Below are positions 33,949-46,538 of a stretch of 60,000 nucleotides of DNA, in pieces. The notes below the pieces were generated by a model, which saw nothing but the letters and a program-made list of their open reading frames with translations, was not told the origin of the DNA and did no database searches. The stretch comes from Takakia lepidozioides (taxonomy: Eukaryota > Streptophyta > Takakiopsida > Takakiales > Takakiaceae), in assembly GCA_030704615.1 (NCBI GenBank), contig CM060734.1, positions 1,862,001-1,922,000 on the forward strand. Direction: 5' to 3'. Positions within the stretch are counted from its first letter, which is position 1, and each line of letters starts with the position of its first letter. The position numbers and the translations under genes are program-made.

Positions 33949-36453
33949 TTACCAATAATCTCCACAAGAACAAACCCCATCTTGGAAATTGTGGAAGTAG
34001 TTGGCATCCCGAACCACAATTGTGCACCCAACAATCTTTGAAATGAACTTAGTTGCGGTGTGGCAATCACCACACACTCAAAGGTTCTTGATGACACGGA
34101 TAGGCGTCCCAAGGGGCATGGCGATGAGCCCATAAGCTATAGCAAGCTTCTCACTGTGGTGATAAAGGGACAATTCCTTTCGATCCTCCTCTACATCATG
34201 CAATACAATGCGTGTGTCAGGCAGGTACCCAGCCTCCTTCAGCTGCCCAGCTACTCTCTTCAGCTCAGCATGGATTTCCTCAATTTGGGGATGCAATTTG
34301 TCTTCTCCAATGAATGTATGCAGTTGGTTGTTGACCTTATTGCAGCTCTGCCCTGGCTCCGTTCTGACACCTGTCCTCCATCATTTTCCTCACCTTTGCT
34401 TTGTCATCCCACCTACCTGCTGCAGCATAGATGATGTGGGTCACACTTGAGAATGCTCTTTGCCGCACGTTCCGCTACCTCCAAATCACCATGAATTCTA
34501 GAGGCACCAAACAAAGCCCTCCACACCCCAGCATCTGCTTTGATTGGCATTCTGATAATAAAGTCCTCTGCCTCAGCCAATCGCCCTGCACGGCCAAGAA
34601 TGTCCACCATGCAGCCAAAATGCTCCACCATAGGACTGAGACCATGGTCTTGGACCATGGATTCAAAGTAGTGTTGGCCTTCTTCCACTAAGCCTGCACG
34701 GCTACCCGACGAAAGAAGAGAAGTGAAGGTGATGCCATCCGGCTTCAAGCCCTCTTGTTGCATTTGTTCAAATAGTTGGAGAGCCTCCCTACCACACCCA
34801 TGCTGGGCATATCCTGCAATCATTGCACTCCATGAGACAGCATTCCGTTCAGTCATATTGTCGAATATTTTACATGCATTCTTCATGCTCCCACATTTTG
34901 CATACATGTCTGCAAGGGCAGTCTCCAAACTAACACATTTTGCAGTGCCAGCTTTGATTATGTCAGCATGGACATCTCTGCCCTTTTCCAGGGCACCTAG
35001 GCTGGCACACACATTGAGAACGCAGAGGAATGTGACCCTGTCAGGTGTCACCCCTTCACATTGCATTTGCTCATAGAGCTTGAAAGCCTCCCTACCATGT
35101 CCATGCTGGGCATATCCTGCCATCATCACACTCCATGAGACCACATTCCGTGTAGCCATGTTGTCAAAAACTTGCTGTGCATCCTTCATGCTCCCACATT
35201 TGGCATACATGTCAGCAAGAGCAGTCTCCAAATTAACATATGACACAATTCCAGCCTTAATGATGTCGGCATGGACCTCTCTGCCCTTTTCCAGGGCCCC
35301 TAGGCTGGCACATGCATTGAGAATGCAAATGAATGTGACCCTGTCTGGGGCCACCTGTTCCTGCTGCATTTTCTGATAGAGCTCGAAGGCCTCCCTACCA
35401 TGCCCCTGCTGGGCATATCCTGCAATCATCACACTCCAAGAGTCCACATCCCGTTTAGCCATATTGTCGAACAGTTGACGTGCATCTTCCATGCTATCAC
35501 ATTTCGCATACATGTCAATAACAGCATTCTCCAACTGAACAAATGACGGAATTCCGGCTTTGATGATATCGGCATGGACTTCTTTGCCTTTCTCCAGGTC
35601 TCCTAGGCTGACACATGCATACCCTGTTAGGTGTCACCCCTTCCCGTTGCATTTGCTTATAGATCTCCAAAGCCTCCCTCCCAAACCCATGCTGAGCGTA
35701 TCCTGCGACCATCGCACTCCATGAGACCACATCACGTTCAGCCATATTGTCGAACACTTGGCGCGCTTCCTTCATGCTTCCACATTTCAAATACATGTCA
35801 ACAAGGGTATTCTCCAGAATGATATCTGGTGCAATTATGCTTTTGGCGATATCAGCATGAACCTGCTGGCCCTTTTTAAGGGCACCAAGACTTGCACATG
35901 CATTGAGAACGCAAGTGAAGGTACCCCTGTCAGGCTTCACCCCTTCCCGTTGCATTTGTTCATAGATCTCGAACTCCTCCATACCATACCCATTCTTGGC
36001 ATATCCTTCTATCATTATACTCCAGGTAAACAAAGTTCGTTCTTGAATTGTGTCAAACACCCGGCGCGCATCCACCAGGCTCCCACACTTGCCATACATG
36101 TTGATAAGTGTATTGAGTAGCAGGATGTTTGGCTTGAACCCACTTTGATTTATGTGTGTGTGCACCTGCCTTCCCTCTGCTAAATCCTTCATCTTGATGC
36201 ATTCCTTCAAGAGATAGATGTAAAAACTGGAGTCTGCCCGAATGCCTTGCTGGTTCAAATTGTGCGATCCCTCTTTGAGACGTACTGCCTTAAAAAGTGT
36301 CCTCACATACCCACAAGTTGCAGAAGCGTTCTTGTTGACTCCTCTTTCAAAATCAGTGGAGATGGTGGAGGTGTTAGAACCAGTGCAAATAGGTCCAGCA
36401 TCACACGAGTGTAGGTACCTCTGGAGAGGATAGAAACAGGGCATGGTTTGCAC
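33949..36453 (-). pseudogene. PPR-DYW RNA-editing factor, pseudogene
   Basis: Relic of a PLS-class pentatricopeptide protein with E and DYW domains, the type that edits C to U in chloroplast or mitochondrial RNA. Reading from 36453: an N-terminal leader of about 70 residues, then tandem PPR motifs (for example TLINMYGKCGSLVDARRVFD, VVSWSAMVAGYAQHGFGREA, TFICILNACASLGALEKGRE), the E region (YFESMVQDHGLSPMVEHFGC, then RMPIKADAGVWRALFGA), and DYW ([30 protein letters not shown]) ending CSCGDYW with TAA at 33951-33949. Lesions: a 20-bp deletion at about 35620 (judged against its own repeats), a deletion at about 34430 in the E/E+ region, a small deletion near 34375, and TGA 34080-34078 where the family has Arg in NLRVCGDC. 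It is otherwise full length and collinear, so recently inactivated. Confidence 0.92.
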
Positions 36454-38354
36454 AAGAGATGAGTGATGATGGGGCGGGGAGAGGGGGAGAGATTGTGGGT
36501 AGCCTAGACGAAGTTGTAGAATGCTTGAGGTGCCAGTGACCAGTCCATCTAGAAAGAGATTTGGGAATTTCTGGAGGATTTTTCTTTCCCCCGGCTGCGA
36601 CCCTCAAGCCCAACAGACCCGCGCGTTCCTAGTCTGAAGCCCCGTCTGTGAAATCAACGAAAGGTTGATTATTCCTGACACGCCCATCTAGAAAGAAGAA
36701 GGGTCTGACATCACAGCCCGCCAAAGCTGCCAGTGTTGATAATAAGAAGCCTCTGCTGCATTATACCGTTCACCCCAAGGAGCAGAAAGGGCCTGGGGGA
36801 TATGGCATCTCCCCTCTCGCTCAGAAGAGCGCTGGAGCACGCTGCCATCTCTGCGATGGGTTCGTCGAAACAAGCTGTGTCCAACCGAATAAAGCACTTC
36901 ATGAGACATGGATGTCCGACCCTTTGAGGCTTCAACTCTTCAATGGTACCGCACAAATGTGGCAAAACTTCACTGTACACGAAATCTGAGCAGCAGCTGT
37001 GGATCCCAAGATGATACCACTCAGAATTTCTGCTTCACCTTACGCAACTACCCATGTGCAGTCACTAATCAAGTAGAGAAGAAATGAACGCCCACAAACA
37101 ATCCTGTATAGGGTAGAAGCTAGAAGCCACTATTATGGCTTGACAAGTTACTTAAATAACTTTCTGTACTTTTAACCTTTGAGCTCGTATTCTACCTCAA
37201 TAGAACGCTCTTTATATAAAGGTAGATTCCTTTAGTTGAGCACTAGCTTTGATAATGTCTTAAAGGCCTTAACCACTAAAGGACGAAGCGACCCATTGGT
37301 TAGGTTTTAGAAAAGTGTCTGGTTACCACTGGGGTTAAGCCTGATTTGGGCATGTTTAGGCTCATTGGATAGGTAATCGAGTCAGCTATGAGGTGGCATT
37401 TTCCAATTCGTCATTGGGCCTGGCCCCAGCCACGTGGAACACCTAGAGTCTGCCACTCTCGTGGTTTTCAGCCCCATTTTGGGCAGCTAACCTGCCCTCC
37501 ATCCTACGCGTCAACTAGGGTTAGGTTAGGGAGAAATTCCACGCACCCCCACTTGCACAGGGTGGCGCATCTCCCAACACCCTTTATTGCGCCCCCTCCA
37601 CCCTAAAGCGCCCCCATTCGCCGTGCCTCAGAAGGCCCCCATGCCTGTGCCCTACATACCTTAGGGCTACTGGCCAAAAGTATAGGCAAACATAGGTGCA
37701 CATGGAGAAGTCATGGGCAGGGGAAAAAATCATATGAAGGGAAGCTCTGATTGGCGCGAAAATATTTTTGTGCTTACACAAACCTGCCCACTACAGTACA
37801 ACCGGAGCGATTGACAATTCAACGGTTTAGATATTTTCACCGAATTTTCTAATACGGTTTTGTGCTTGCCCTTTTGAAATTGGGAAATTTGACCCCCCCA
37901 AATGGGCCATACAAAGCAGCCCACATGAGAACATGTCAGAAAAAGCTGAAATTTTCAGAAAAGCTGTGTTTTTTACCCCATTGTAAATAGGAAATTTGTT
38001 TTTGGCCCAACTTTCAACATTATATGCAATCCTGCGGGTCGATTTGGACCAGACTTTTTGCGGTCATAGCTGGGGTAGGTAGGAACATATTACAACGGTC
38101 AATTTTACAGGGCATGGGGAACTCAAGATATAAATTATTTAGTGGGGAAGGGTCAATTTTTGGGGGTGGACCCAAAAATTGGGGTTAGTCCTTTACGAGT
38201 TACATTAGTTCCCAACAAGTGGGGTACATATACCCCTTTGGTGGAGGTGTTCCTTTTATGGCTCAAAGACAATGGAGCCCCTCATGTGGTTCATACATGC
38301 ACCAAACATGGCTATATGTTCCGGTCTACTATTTCCTTTTTCCTTGTTTTTTAA
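36454..38354. other. No recognised gene
   Basis: Upstream flank of the PPR pseudogene, then GC-rich sequence near 37400-37650 and AT-rich sequence to 38350. A telo-box-like agggttaggttaggga occurs at about 37519, with no gene attached to it. Confidence 0.5.
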
Positions 38355-39510
38355 AGAGAAAGGGGACATAGGCTCTTTTAATCAAATTAAATAAATAAGA
38401 GTTCACATAAGGTGGAAAAAATAACCACCAGGGAGGCCGTGAAGGCTCACCAAGGGGGAACATCCCCGAGACCGTAGCAAACTAGCTAAACTAGGTTGAA
38501 AGAAAGGGAGATAGATGAAGTGGGGAGTGAATTGGGAAGTAGAGAAACTCTATTCCTAAGAGACCAAAGTGGAAGCCCAATGAAGGCTGGAATTCATAAG
38601 TCGAAGATGATTCCTAGTGTAAGGCCACACAATGCCTGATCGTAACAGCATATACCAAAGCACTCGTAGCTTTCCAAAGGTTCCACAATGTGTGGGCCCT
38701 AAGGCAAGCCCCACACAGGGCAACGACAAAGCATATGACTAGGCAACAAATTCAACAGGGAGGAAGGGGGGGGTGGGGGGGGGGGGGGGGGGGGGGGGGT
38801 GGGAAAGACTCCCAATTGGAGTAAAAGGTTAACAGAGCTCTCCAGACTTCTGTTAGAGAGTGGGCAATCAATCAAGCAATGCTCAATGGACTTTGGCTGG
38901 GCCAGGCATAGGCTGCAAGAGGTATTGTTGAGCTGAGTGGCTGTGTTGACAGGAAGAATTCTGTGGGCCAGCTTCCAAAGGAAGACCGATATTTTTGCTG
39001 CTCTCTGTTTTTCCATATGTCTTTCCAAATCAGGTCCCAGTCAGCCTGTGCGAGATTTAGATGCCCTTACTTCGCTGTCCATTTAGGAAGGAAAGATCTG
39101 TCTGGCCTCAACAGCGAGTAACCCATCTTAACGGAGTATGCAAAGAATGGTGAGTTATGGTCATCCCTCCAGCTCCACTCCCCTGGGTCAAACTACAGGG
39201 CAGCCAAGGGTTAGGAAAGAAACCATGTGAAAGAAGAGTGAATGGCCCACTGCAGTTCCTGCCCATTCAGCGGGGTTGGATTGGCATTCCTCTTTGCATC
39301 CAATACCCTAATATGAAACAAAGATTGCTTATGCATGTCCATAAGCCTCTGAGCTGCAAGTTGCCCTCCAGATCCGGCATAAAAGCAATCCATGTAGCAA
39401 TGTCAATGTCTCCCTCCACAAAAAGGACCAGCAAAACCATTATTGTTGCGTTATTAGTTGCAGCCATCCATGTGGGCAGGGTCCATGAGTGACCTCCGTC
39501 AGCCAGCAAG
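38355..39510 (-). mobile_element. L1-type LINE 3' end with zinc-binding RT tail
   Basis: Minus-strand C-terminal part of a LINE ORF2 plus 3' UTR. The zinc-binding domain that follows LINE reverse transcriptases is clear at 39028-38850: KISVFLWKLAHRILPVNTAT, then CSLCLAQPKSIEHCLIDCPL (C-x2-C...H...C). Upstream, 39509-39267 is an open stretch without motifs I can name. The 3' UTR ends near 38355 in an A-rich stretch (minus strand). A poly(G) run interrupted by T (38767-38800) breaks the frame. The endonuclease and main RT are absent. Confidence 0.8.
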
Positions 39511-40998
39511 GACTCTATGTAATCTAGAATTTATGCAAGCAGTGAGGGCCAAGCGTTGGCACAACGACGCAACCGCGTGAGCGTGTGAGCGTACGCTCAC
39601 GCCAGGTGACGTGGCGTGAGCGTGATGCCAACAGGTTGCCATGGTGTCGAATGTTGACGTGATGCCACCTCAGCATCCGCCACGTCAACAGAAACATACG
39701 GCGCCTATACCCGAGGGTCCTATGACCGTGGGATGAACTTAGGCAACATGAAACCAAAATACCATCAAGAATACCATTAAAATACCCGAAATGGGAAATA
39801 AGCCTAAAACTGTGGCATCCATTCCACAACATTCTGCAATTACAATTGTAAGTTTTACAATAACAATTACAATGAGGACAAAATAACCTCATAAGGCTCC
39901 ATAGAGGCTGACCCATGAAGACCTTGCTTCCTCCCCAAATAACAAAGAGAAGATGGATCACGGTATCAAAAAGAAGCCTGCACTACATAGCAACATAGCA
40001 GAGATACACGGTAGACCAAGATGGAAGACCATATAATAGGAAAATAGCATCCAACCAGAGGGCACATCTGCAAACACCTTCCCCCAACCATGCAGAACGC
40101 CTTATGGGACAGAGACAAAAGGTCTGAGTAGACCGAGCTTACAAGTTTAGCAGAAGATGGTAGCTAGGAGCCCATTTTGACGTCCAAAGGTGCCATGATG
40201 CATGAGTTCTAAGAACTTGCCACATAGAGCACACGCCAAATGCCAAAACAGAGCAGAAGTGATGATCAGTATATATATATATATATATATTGGTTCCCCT
40301 CCCCGCGGAGAACTGAGTGCGTCAACGCACTCAATTTCTTCATGACCATGATTTCATGATGATCATCGACGACATCGACGACCGTGTTGTGCGGGTCCGG
40401 ATTTTGACCCCGGGTACCCGGCGGGTTAGGATCAGCGTTTTTTTTATTGGTGATCATTTGGCCGCCTGAAAATCCCCTTGGCGAATGAAACAAAGGAAAA
40501 AGAGGTCCAAATAAGGCAATTTTCGCCAAAAACTGGGGGGTCTCAAAAGGTCGCCTGTGGACCCACGGGGGCAGCACAGATATAGCCATGGCGGGCCCCA
40601 TGCAGGATGATCTGACGGGCCAGATGAGGCGTGGGTTTAGGATTGTGGGGCCTCCTCCGTTTCCCAAGGAGATGCTCGTGCCTGTCTTGCGAGAACTATA
40701 CGCCTCATTTGTACCAATTAGCCTATGGTTTTCACATAGAAAGAGTTCCATTCGGCTTTCAACTATTTATGTACTTCACCTTCTATTGCTCATCAACATC
40801 CATTTGATTCGCAAAAAATGGCAAGGGTGGAAATACATGTAGCCTACCAATTCAAGGAAAATTACCTAGAGTGGGCCACTTGCACTACCCTACACCCAAT
40901 ATATATAGCCACTCCTACCCCTTTTCAAAATCCCTAAAAAAAACCCTGGTTAGGGTCCGGGTTACCTATCCGGATCTGGACCCGTGCCATCACCAAAA
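39511..40998. other. No recognised gene; palindromic and simple repeats
   Basis: Contains repeated gtgagcg motifs with a palindrome at about 39587-39607 (gagcgtacgctc core) and a (TA)n run at 40269-40291. Frequent ggaccc/gggtcc words from 40400 to 41020 suggest old repeat DNA. Confidence 0.6.
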
Positions 40999-41375
40999 AC
41001 TCGGACCCTAACCCGGGTCAGACCCTCGTATGGACTACAGTGGATCGTTAATGTTGAAGACAAAGTTGGACGTTGAAATATCTCATTGCTCAACATTACA
41101 TGTTGTCGCGGGGAGTTTCGGAGGCTTACAACCATGCTTATACCCCACCATCGTCAGCAGAAGCTGCAAACCTTCGCCTTGAGAGTATGACTAATTACAT
41201 TGATATCCTGCAGTTTGACGCTATGGTAGACCCTATTTCTTTTGGCATACAATATTTGCATCTCTTTACAAGTACTATGAATATAGAAGTGGTGTATCTT
41301 AAAGTTCGACATCGCAGTCTTGGGCGCGATAATGGTCGATGGAGGGCAAGAGAGCCGCTCCTCATTCTAAACACG
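40999..41375 (+). repeat. Dispersed repeat, copy A
   Basis: 377 bp nearly identical to 49896-50288, from actcggaccct through ctcattctaaacacg. Relative to copy B it lacks 16 bases within the caaaccttc...cttgagag segment and has a few single-base differences. It is partly open on the plus strand (VDPISFGIQYLHLFTSTMNI, then EVVYLKVRHRSLGRDNGRWR) but I do not recognise the protein. Flanks differ between copies. Confidence 0.9.
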
Positions 41376-43062
41376 TTTTTTAATGAACCCGGAACCGGGC
41401 CCGGACCCGCCAACTAGGTCCAGAACCCGTTAAACTCGCTACTCGCGGGCCAGAGTTGGTATAGCCAATTGTTATAGCCATCTTCCCTAGTTCACTAGTT
41501 GACTTTCTAGAGAGTTCTACTTTCTAGATAGTTCTACTATTGTCGGTGGGTTGAAAAGCAACTCACTAGTGGGTGTGGCTGCTGCAGGAGTATACTTATA
41601 GGAACAGTAACCAAGAAGGTTGGGGCTTGGTGAGAGTGGGGCCAGGTAGGATCGCGGCTTGGGGCTCGTCTTCAAGGTGGAGCGCTTGGGACTGGTGGAG
41701 GGTGGGACCAGTTGCGTGAAGTGCTTGGGGTTGACAAAGTAGGGCTGGGAGAATTGGGATCGTCGTGCTTCTGAAGGGGACTCAATATTGCCGTGTTTCC
41801 GTATATAACCGTGTTTGTCGTGTTTGGAAGCTTTGTCGTGTTCACCTCTTCTTCCAAAATATACGCTTCCACGGTCATAGGACCCCCTCTAAACCCTGTC
41901 CCCGGTTATAGGACTTGTTTCTCCCTCCTCTAAACCTTGGGCTCACGCTTGGAGGGCAAAGCGTGAGCCGAGCTCCTGGGCTTACGCGGCTAGGCTTACA
42001 CCGTAGCTACGTCCGAGAACTGCGGAGCACGGAGCAGACCTGACATGAGTTTTTTAAAGATCCTTCACGATGGTGGGACAACCGCAATCGCAAGGTGTGG
42101 CTTTTTTTTAATGTACGATATGAAGAAGTTCGTCCATCCTGCAAATGTGGGTTCTTGGCTCCTGTTAGTACCATGATTTCGTATTATTCCTGATGTTTAC
42201 AAGGTTCTTGGGAGAGTCAGCTTGGTCTTAGCAGGCCATTGCCCGCTCAGCTGCACCGTGGTGGTTCTCACAGACCAATCTGACATTACCTAACTACAGA
42301 CACAAGCAGCACACACGAGAGGTCCTTTTGGGTTGATGCTCCGTCAAATCTTCCATGGGTCATGTCACAAGGTCGAGGGCAATGTCGTGAGGGCACCTTC
42401 TTCTTCAACCTCTTTCAGCCTGTTTGGCCCTCTCATCAGACTCAGCCCTGAGATGCATATGGAATTCTGTAAATTAGCTCGTTGGGTGGATATGTGGTAG
42501 TTTGGGGTGACTTTGACAAGTTTCTGCCGATGTGGCAGCAAGAAAGTATCCAAAAACAAATAACATAGATGAGGAGAAGCATTGGAATGAACACTTTTCC
42601 AACCCCAATGGAGACAAAAAGGTGAATGCCTGTTGGACTACAGAGAGAAGCATATGCAATTCGGAATTGGAACTACTGTAATAAGTAGGGTTGGGGTGTT
42701 TGCTGCAAGAACTTCACGCCGTCAGTGTCAGCTGCTAGCATCATGGCTGAGGATGTTATTCATGATTTGTACACAGGCAGGGATAGCATAAGGACCAGGG
42801 ATAGAGGTCCAGATGAACATCCAAGAGGGCCGGATTTCAAACACAAGATTACTTCTGATTCCCTGTAGATCAGTAGCTACAAGAAATCTGCGTGGGTAGA
42901 TGGTCAACTGGAAACAGCAGCGGCAGCAGCACAATTGATAGAACAAGGCACTGCTAATGAGGGTACATTCTTCAACACATTTCAGCCTGTTTTTCCCTGT
43001 TATCAGGGTCGGCCCTAAATTGTCATGTTGAATTCTGCAACTTGTTATTCGGCAAGTTACCT
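41376..43062. other. No recognised gene; hairpin and old duplication
   Basis: A perfect 11-bp stem ggctcacgctt/aagcgtgagcc lies at about 41940-41969. A diverged direct duplication of about 100 bp pairs 42385-42485 with 42957-43055 (shared ttcttcaac, tttcagcctgttt, ggccct, gaattctg words). Confidence 0.55.
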
Positions 43063-43810
43063 CTATGTACATGAGTAGGGGCAGGGCTGGAGGCACCGGA
43101 GACCTGTGAGCAAATGATATGGAAGGGGGTGCAACTAGACAAGGTCACATTCATTTCTCTTTGCATGCATGTGTGAGCCTGGCAACCCTGGAAATGGGCA
43201 AAGAGGTCCATGGGACATCATCAAGGGTGGAACTGTACGACGTGTCATTCTGAAAAATACCCTTGTTGATATGTATGCCAAATGCGAGAACACTGGGGAT
43301 GCAAAGGGAGTGTTTACCAACTTGGCTGACTGGGTTGTGGTGTCGTAGAGCACAATGATCCCAAGATATGTACATCAGCCCAAGAAGGGGTGGAGGATTT
43401 GGAGACCTGTGCGCAAATGCACAGCAGAAGGGGGTGTTCAGCCAGACCTGGTCACATCTTTCATGGAGCGCAATGATCACAAAATATGTGTATGAGTAGG
43501 GGCAGGGCTGGAGGCTTTGGAGACCTATGAGCAAATGATATGGAAGGGGGTGCAGCTACACCAGGTCACATTCATTTCTTTTTGCATGCATGCGTCAGCT
43601 TGGCAGCCCTGGAAATGGGCAAGGAGGTCCTTGGGTCATCGTGATGGCTGGAACTGTACAACATGTCATTCTGAAAAATACCCTCGTTGACTTGTATGCT
43701 AAAGGTGGGAGCACTGTGGACGCAAAGGGAGTGTTTAACAACATGGCTGAATGGGTTGTGGTGTCGTGGAGCACAATGATCACAAGATATGTACATCAGC
43801 CCGGCAAGGA
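43063..43810 (+). pseudogene. Two tandem degenerate PPR-gene fragments
   Basis: The same ~300-bp PPR stretch occurs twice, at about 43063-43380 and 43485-43805. Each reads KGVQL..VTFIS, LEMGKEVHG, ILKNTLVDMYAKCENTGDAK and VVVS.STMI.RYVHQ in broken frames. Stop codons (for example tag in the VVVSWST position) and frameshifts are present in each. These are fragments of a PPR gene related in style to the 34-36 kb pseudogene, duplicated in tandem before or after decay. Confidence 0.8.
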
Positions 43811-43998
43811 ATCTCTGCTTTGCTGGTAGGACTTAGAAAGTGTCAACAACCACCCATATCATTCCGCGGACCCCCTGCACTAACTGCAGCCGGGTAGGCG
43901 GTTCATCGAGCCCAACCTACACCGTGACTTACCACGACCCCTCCCCTAGCTAGTATGTCGTCACCCTGGCCGCGCGCGCCCAGGGCTCGTCACAGGTG

Positions 43999-44356
43999 TT
44001 CGAGTTCAGAGGTACTTGTTTGTGGAGAGGGATGAGACTGCACGACGCGTCTCACTGCGCCATGTTGCTCAATTGGTGCAGTAGTATCTTGATTTGTTGC
44101 CGGTGTCTGCAATTCGTGGATACCAGCAGACATTGCCTGACTCTCCAGCATATATCTTAGAGAATGTGCCACTGATGGGTGATACTCGGGCCAAGGTGAT
44201 GGCCAGTGTGCATCAAGTTCGGTCTTGGCTTGGGTCAACAGTGTTGCTGGATGCAGCTGCAGTGGGGTCACGGGCTCATCGCCCACGACTATAATGGACC
44301 AATTTGATGCCACCTGCACTCCTCAAGCTTGCATATGATGGGGTGCAACGGCGGGG
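43999..44356 (+). pseudogene. Second, internally deleted copy of the retrotransposon methyltransferase
   Basis: Matches 2405-2925 of the gypsy element's methyltransferase. It begins RYLFVERDETARRVSL, continues LLPVSAIRGYQQTLP, then jumps directly to SPAYILENVPLMGD, VHQVRSWLGS and GSRAHRPRL. About 180 bases containing the catalytic PCQ loop are deleted. Over the last ~207 bases I count about 19 differences from the first copy. In-frame stops lie near 44084 (after AQLVQ) and at the WW position near 44291. Motif I is missing: the left flank is unrelated. No retrotransposon gag or RT borders it. Confidence 0.92.
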
Positions 44357-46105
44357 AGGCAGCAAATTATGAGAATGGGGAAACGCGCCACAGTTCAACA
44401 GTGGCGGCCCATCAATGGCAGTGACAAGGAGGGTACTGTTGGATGATAGAGGATAGAGAGAGTAGCCAGAGAGAGAGGAGGGAAGGAAGAGAATTATGGA
44501 ATGAAGCTTGATTATGTTAGTTCAGGCGTTAGATGTGGAGTGAGGGCAAGTCCATGGAGACGTCTCCGCCGTCTCACGGAGGTACTGAAAGCTGCGACAG
44601 GCTTCAGTACACCTCCAGATTGATGAGACGAGACGAGATGGTTGAGCTGGGAGGAGCTTGAAAATTGCTAAGTCCTGCAGCTCTCTCACTGCAACATGCG
44701 GAGACATCGGGGCGCTCTTTTCACCCTTTGCGTAGTCCTTTTTTTTAATCTCTATTCTATTCTAATCTCTCACTATATTCACTCATTTCTACTCACTCTA
44801 CTAAATGGTCCTATTTGTTATTGGGGCCCTGGAGGGAGCCCCCTAAATACTAACTAAGATACTTACTATATATGTATGAGTAGTGAGGTGAGCACCTCCT
44901 TATATAGCCTTGGGAGGCGGCGGAGGATTCTTCCAAAAGACCCTATAGACTTCTAAGACACCCCCACGTGTCCTACCCTACATCAACCACCCCACTATTT
45001 CTTCCATCTCACACCTTAGGCTCTACATTGTTAAAAGCTTCATGCCATGGAGCTTCTAAGGTTGTTCCAAAAACAATTTTGTTTTAACCCAAAAATTGAT
45101 TAACACTTTGGCTAAATGATTGATCATAATTAAACTCCCAATCTATGACATCTGATCGTCAATGTTACTTTGGTTGGAGCAACAATAATAATATAGTGCC
45201 TTCTAGAGTGCTGAACCAACATACCGTACCACTAGTCTAGTCTTCAGCTTCAATGGGCTTTATTGGTATTACACTTGGTAACTCTGGTAGCAGGTCCTGC
45301 ATGGCTAGACCATTGTTTCTTTGTTATTGGCTTGCTCAAACTAATGGCCACAATGAAGGCAGTCCAGCAGTAAGCTTGAATTGGTCTTTGCACAAGACTT
45401 TGAAGTTGCACTGTTTAATTAGCTCTTTGAATATTAATAAGTGTTACTTTGGGCTGAGAAGGGCCAAGAGAGTGATCAGCTGCGTCATTGGGAACTGTGA
45501 GTTGTTCCTTCCCACCTCAAGCAAGTTGGTTGTGATAGTCAATTTCAAATATTATACCTCAAAGAAGAGAAGTTAACCATCATATGAGGTGGGTTCCATT
45601 TCAGTAATCAATCTTTACTCCAAGCATCTACACTTTTAGAGACACTTTTGCAATTTTTGTTCCATTAATTCCCCCCTTGAGCCGCCTAAGCATATTGCCA
45701 TAAAGTTCATAGCATGACAAAAATATCTTGTTTCGAGTTATATTAGGAAAGAGCATGTACCTTCATGTCCACGTCAATATCATTTGAGAGGCTTTTGAGC
45801 ATTTGTTGTCCATGTTAGTAATGTGATGGAATTCTATGGCTTCGCAATTAAGCTTATTGATTATCAATCAATCGATGACTGATTGTCGAACATGGATGAA
45901 CTGATTTGTGGGGTTTATTAAATCAATGGAAAACCCAATATGCAATGGATCGTTCTACAATGAATGAGTGAAATAAACTAGACCATAGTAGGTTTATGTG
46001 TTTATTGGTGCTCGTACTCTTACCATTATCAGTGCATGGTAATATACACGCCCATGCACCATGTTAGGAAGATGGGAAAACTTACCTTGCCCTAGCTGGC
46101 AACCA
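44357..46105. other. No recognised gene; LTR-like flavour
   Basis: A TATA-like ccttatatagcc at about 44908, a tgttggatgatag start near 44438 and purine-rich sequence hint at an old LTR, but no paired copy was found. Plus-strand frame 45253-45576 (107 codons) is unrecognised. Confidence 0.35.
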
Positions 46106-46107
46106 AA

Positions 46108-46139
46108 GTGAGTGAGAGAGAGAGAGAGAGAGAGAGAGA
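46108..46139. repeat. (GA)n microsatellite
   Basis: About 15 GA units in a row. Confidence 0.95.
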
Positions 46140-46538
46140 AGACTCCAGTCGAAGCCGGCGTAACTAAGAGCCACTTTGCCTTGCGGCTACTGCCCCCTTT
46201 CGGGGGTGGGCCCTATAAAAAGAAAGGTGTCCCGTGGGACACCGGGTGACCGTTGAGAGTAGATACCACTGGGGGATCTAGGGTGCGTTTGAAGTGCCAG
46301 ATTCCAATTGACGTTTGTTGGTGATAATAGCTGTGAGTGAATGGAGTGCCGTGGTATGAATTGCTTTGAAGCATTTGTGGATGGGAAGAATGGGATTTTT
46401 GAAGTTATCGTGTATGTCATTGATACCGGCGTTATGGATGCCGCCTCGGGTGCCGGCGGTGATAACGGTTAACGAACCGGTTTTCCAGCCACGCCTTCGG
46501 ATTGCAAGGATAAGCGGAGCATATTTTTTTATGTTTTG

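Noticed and set aside
34078-34080. TGA in the PPR-DYW gene as an RNA-editing-repaired stop
   Set aside because: U-to-C editing in ferns and hornworts is known for organelle transcripts, not nuclear mRNAs, and this gene has other frameshifting deletions anyway.
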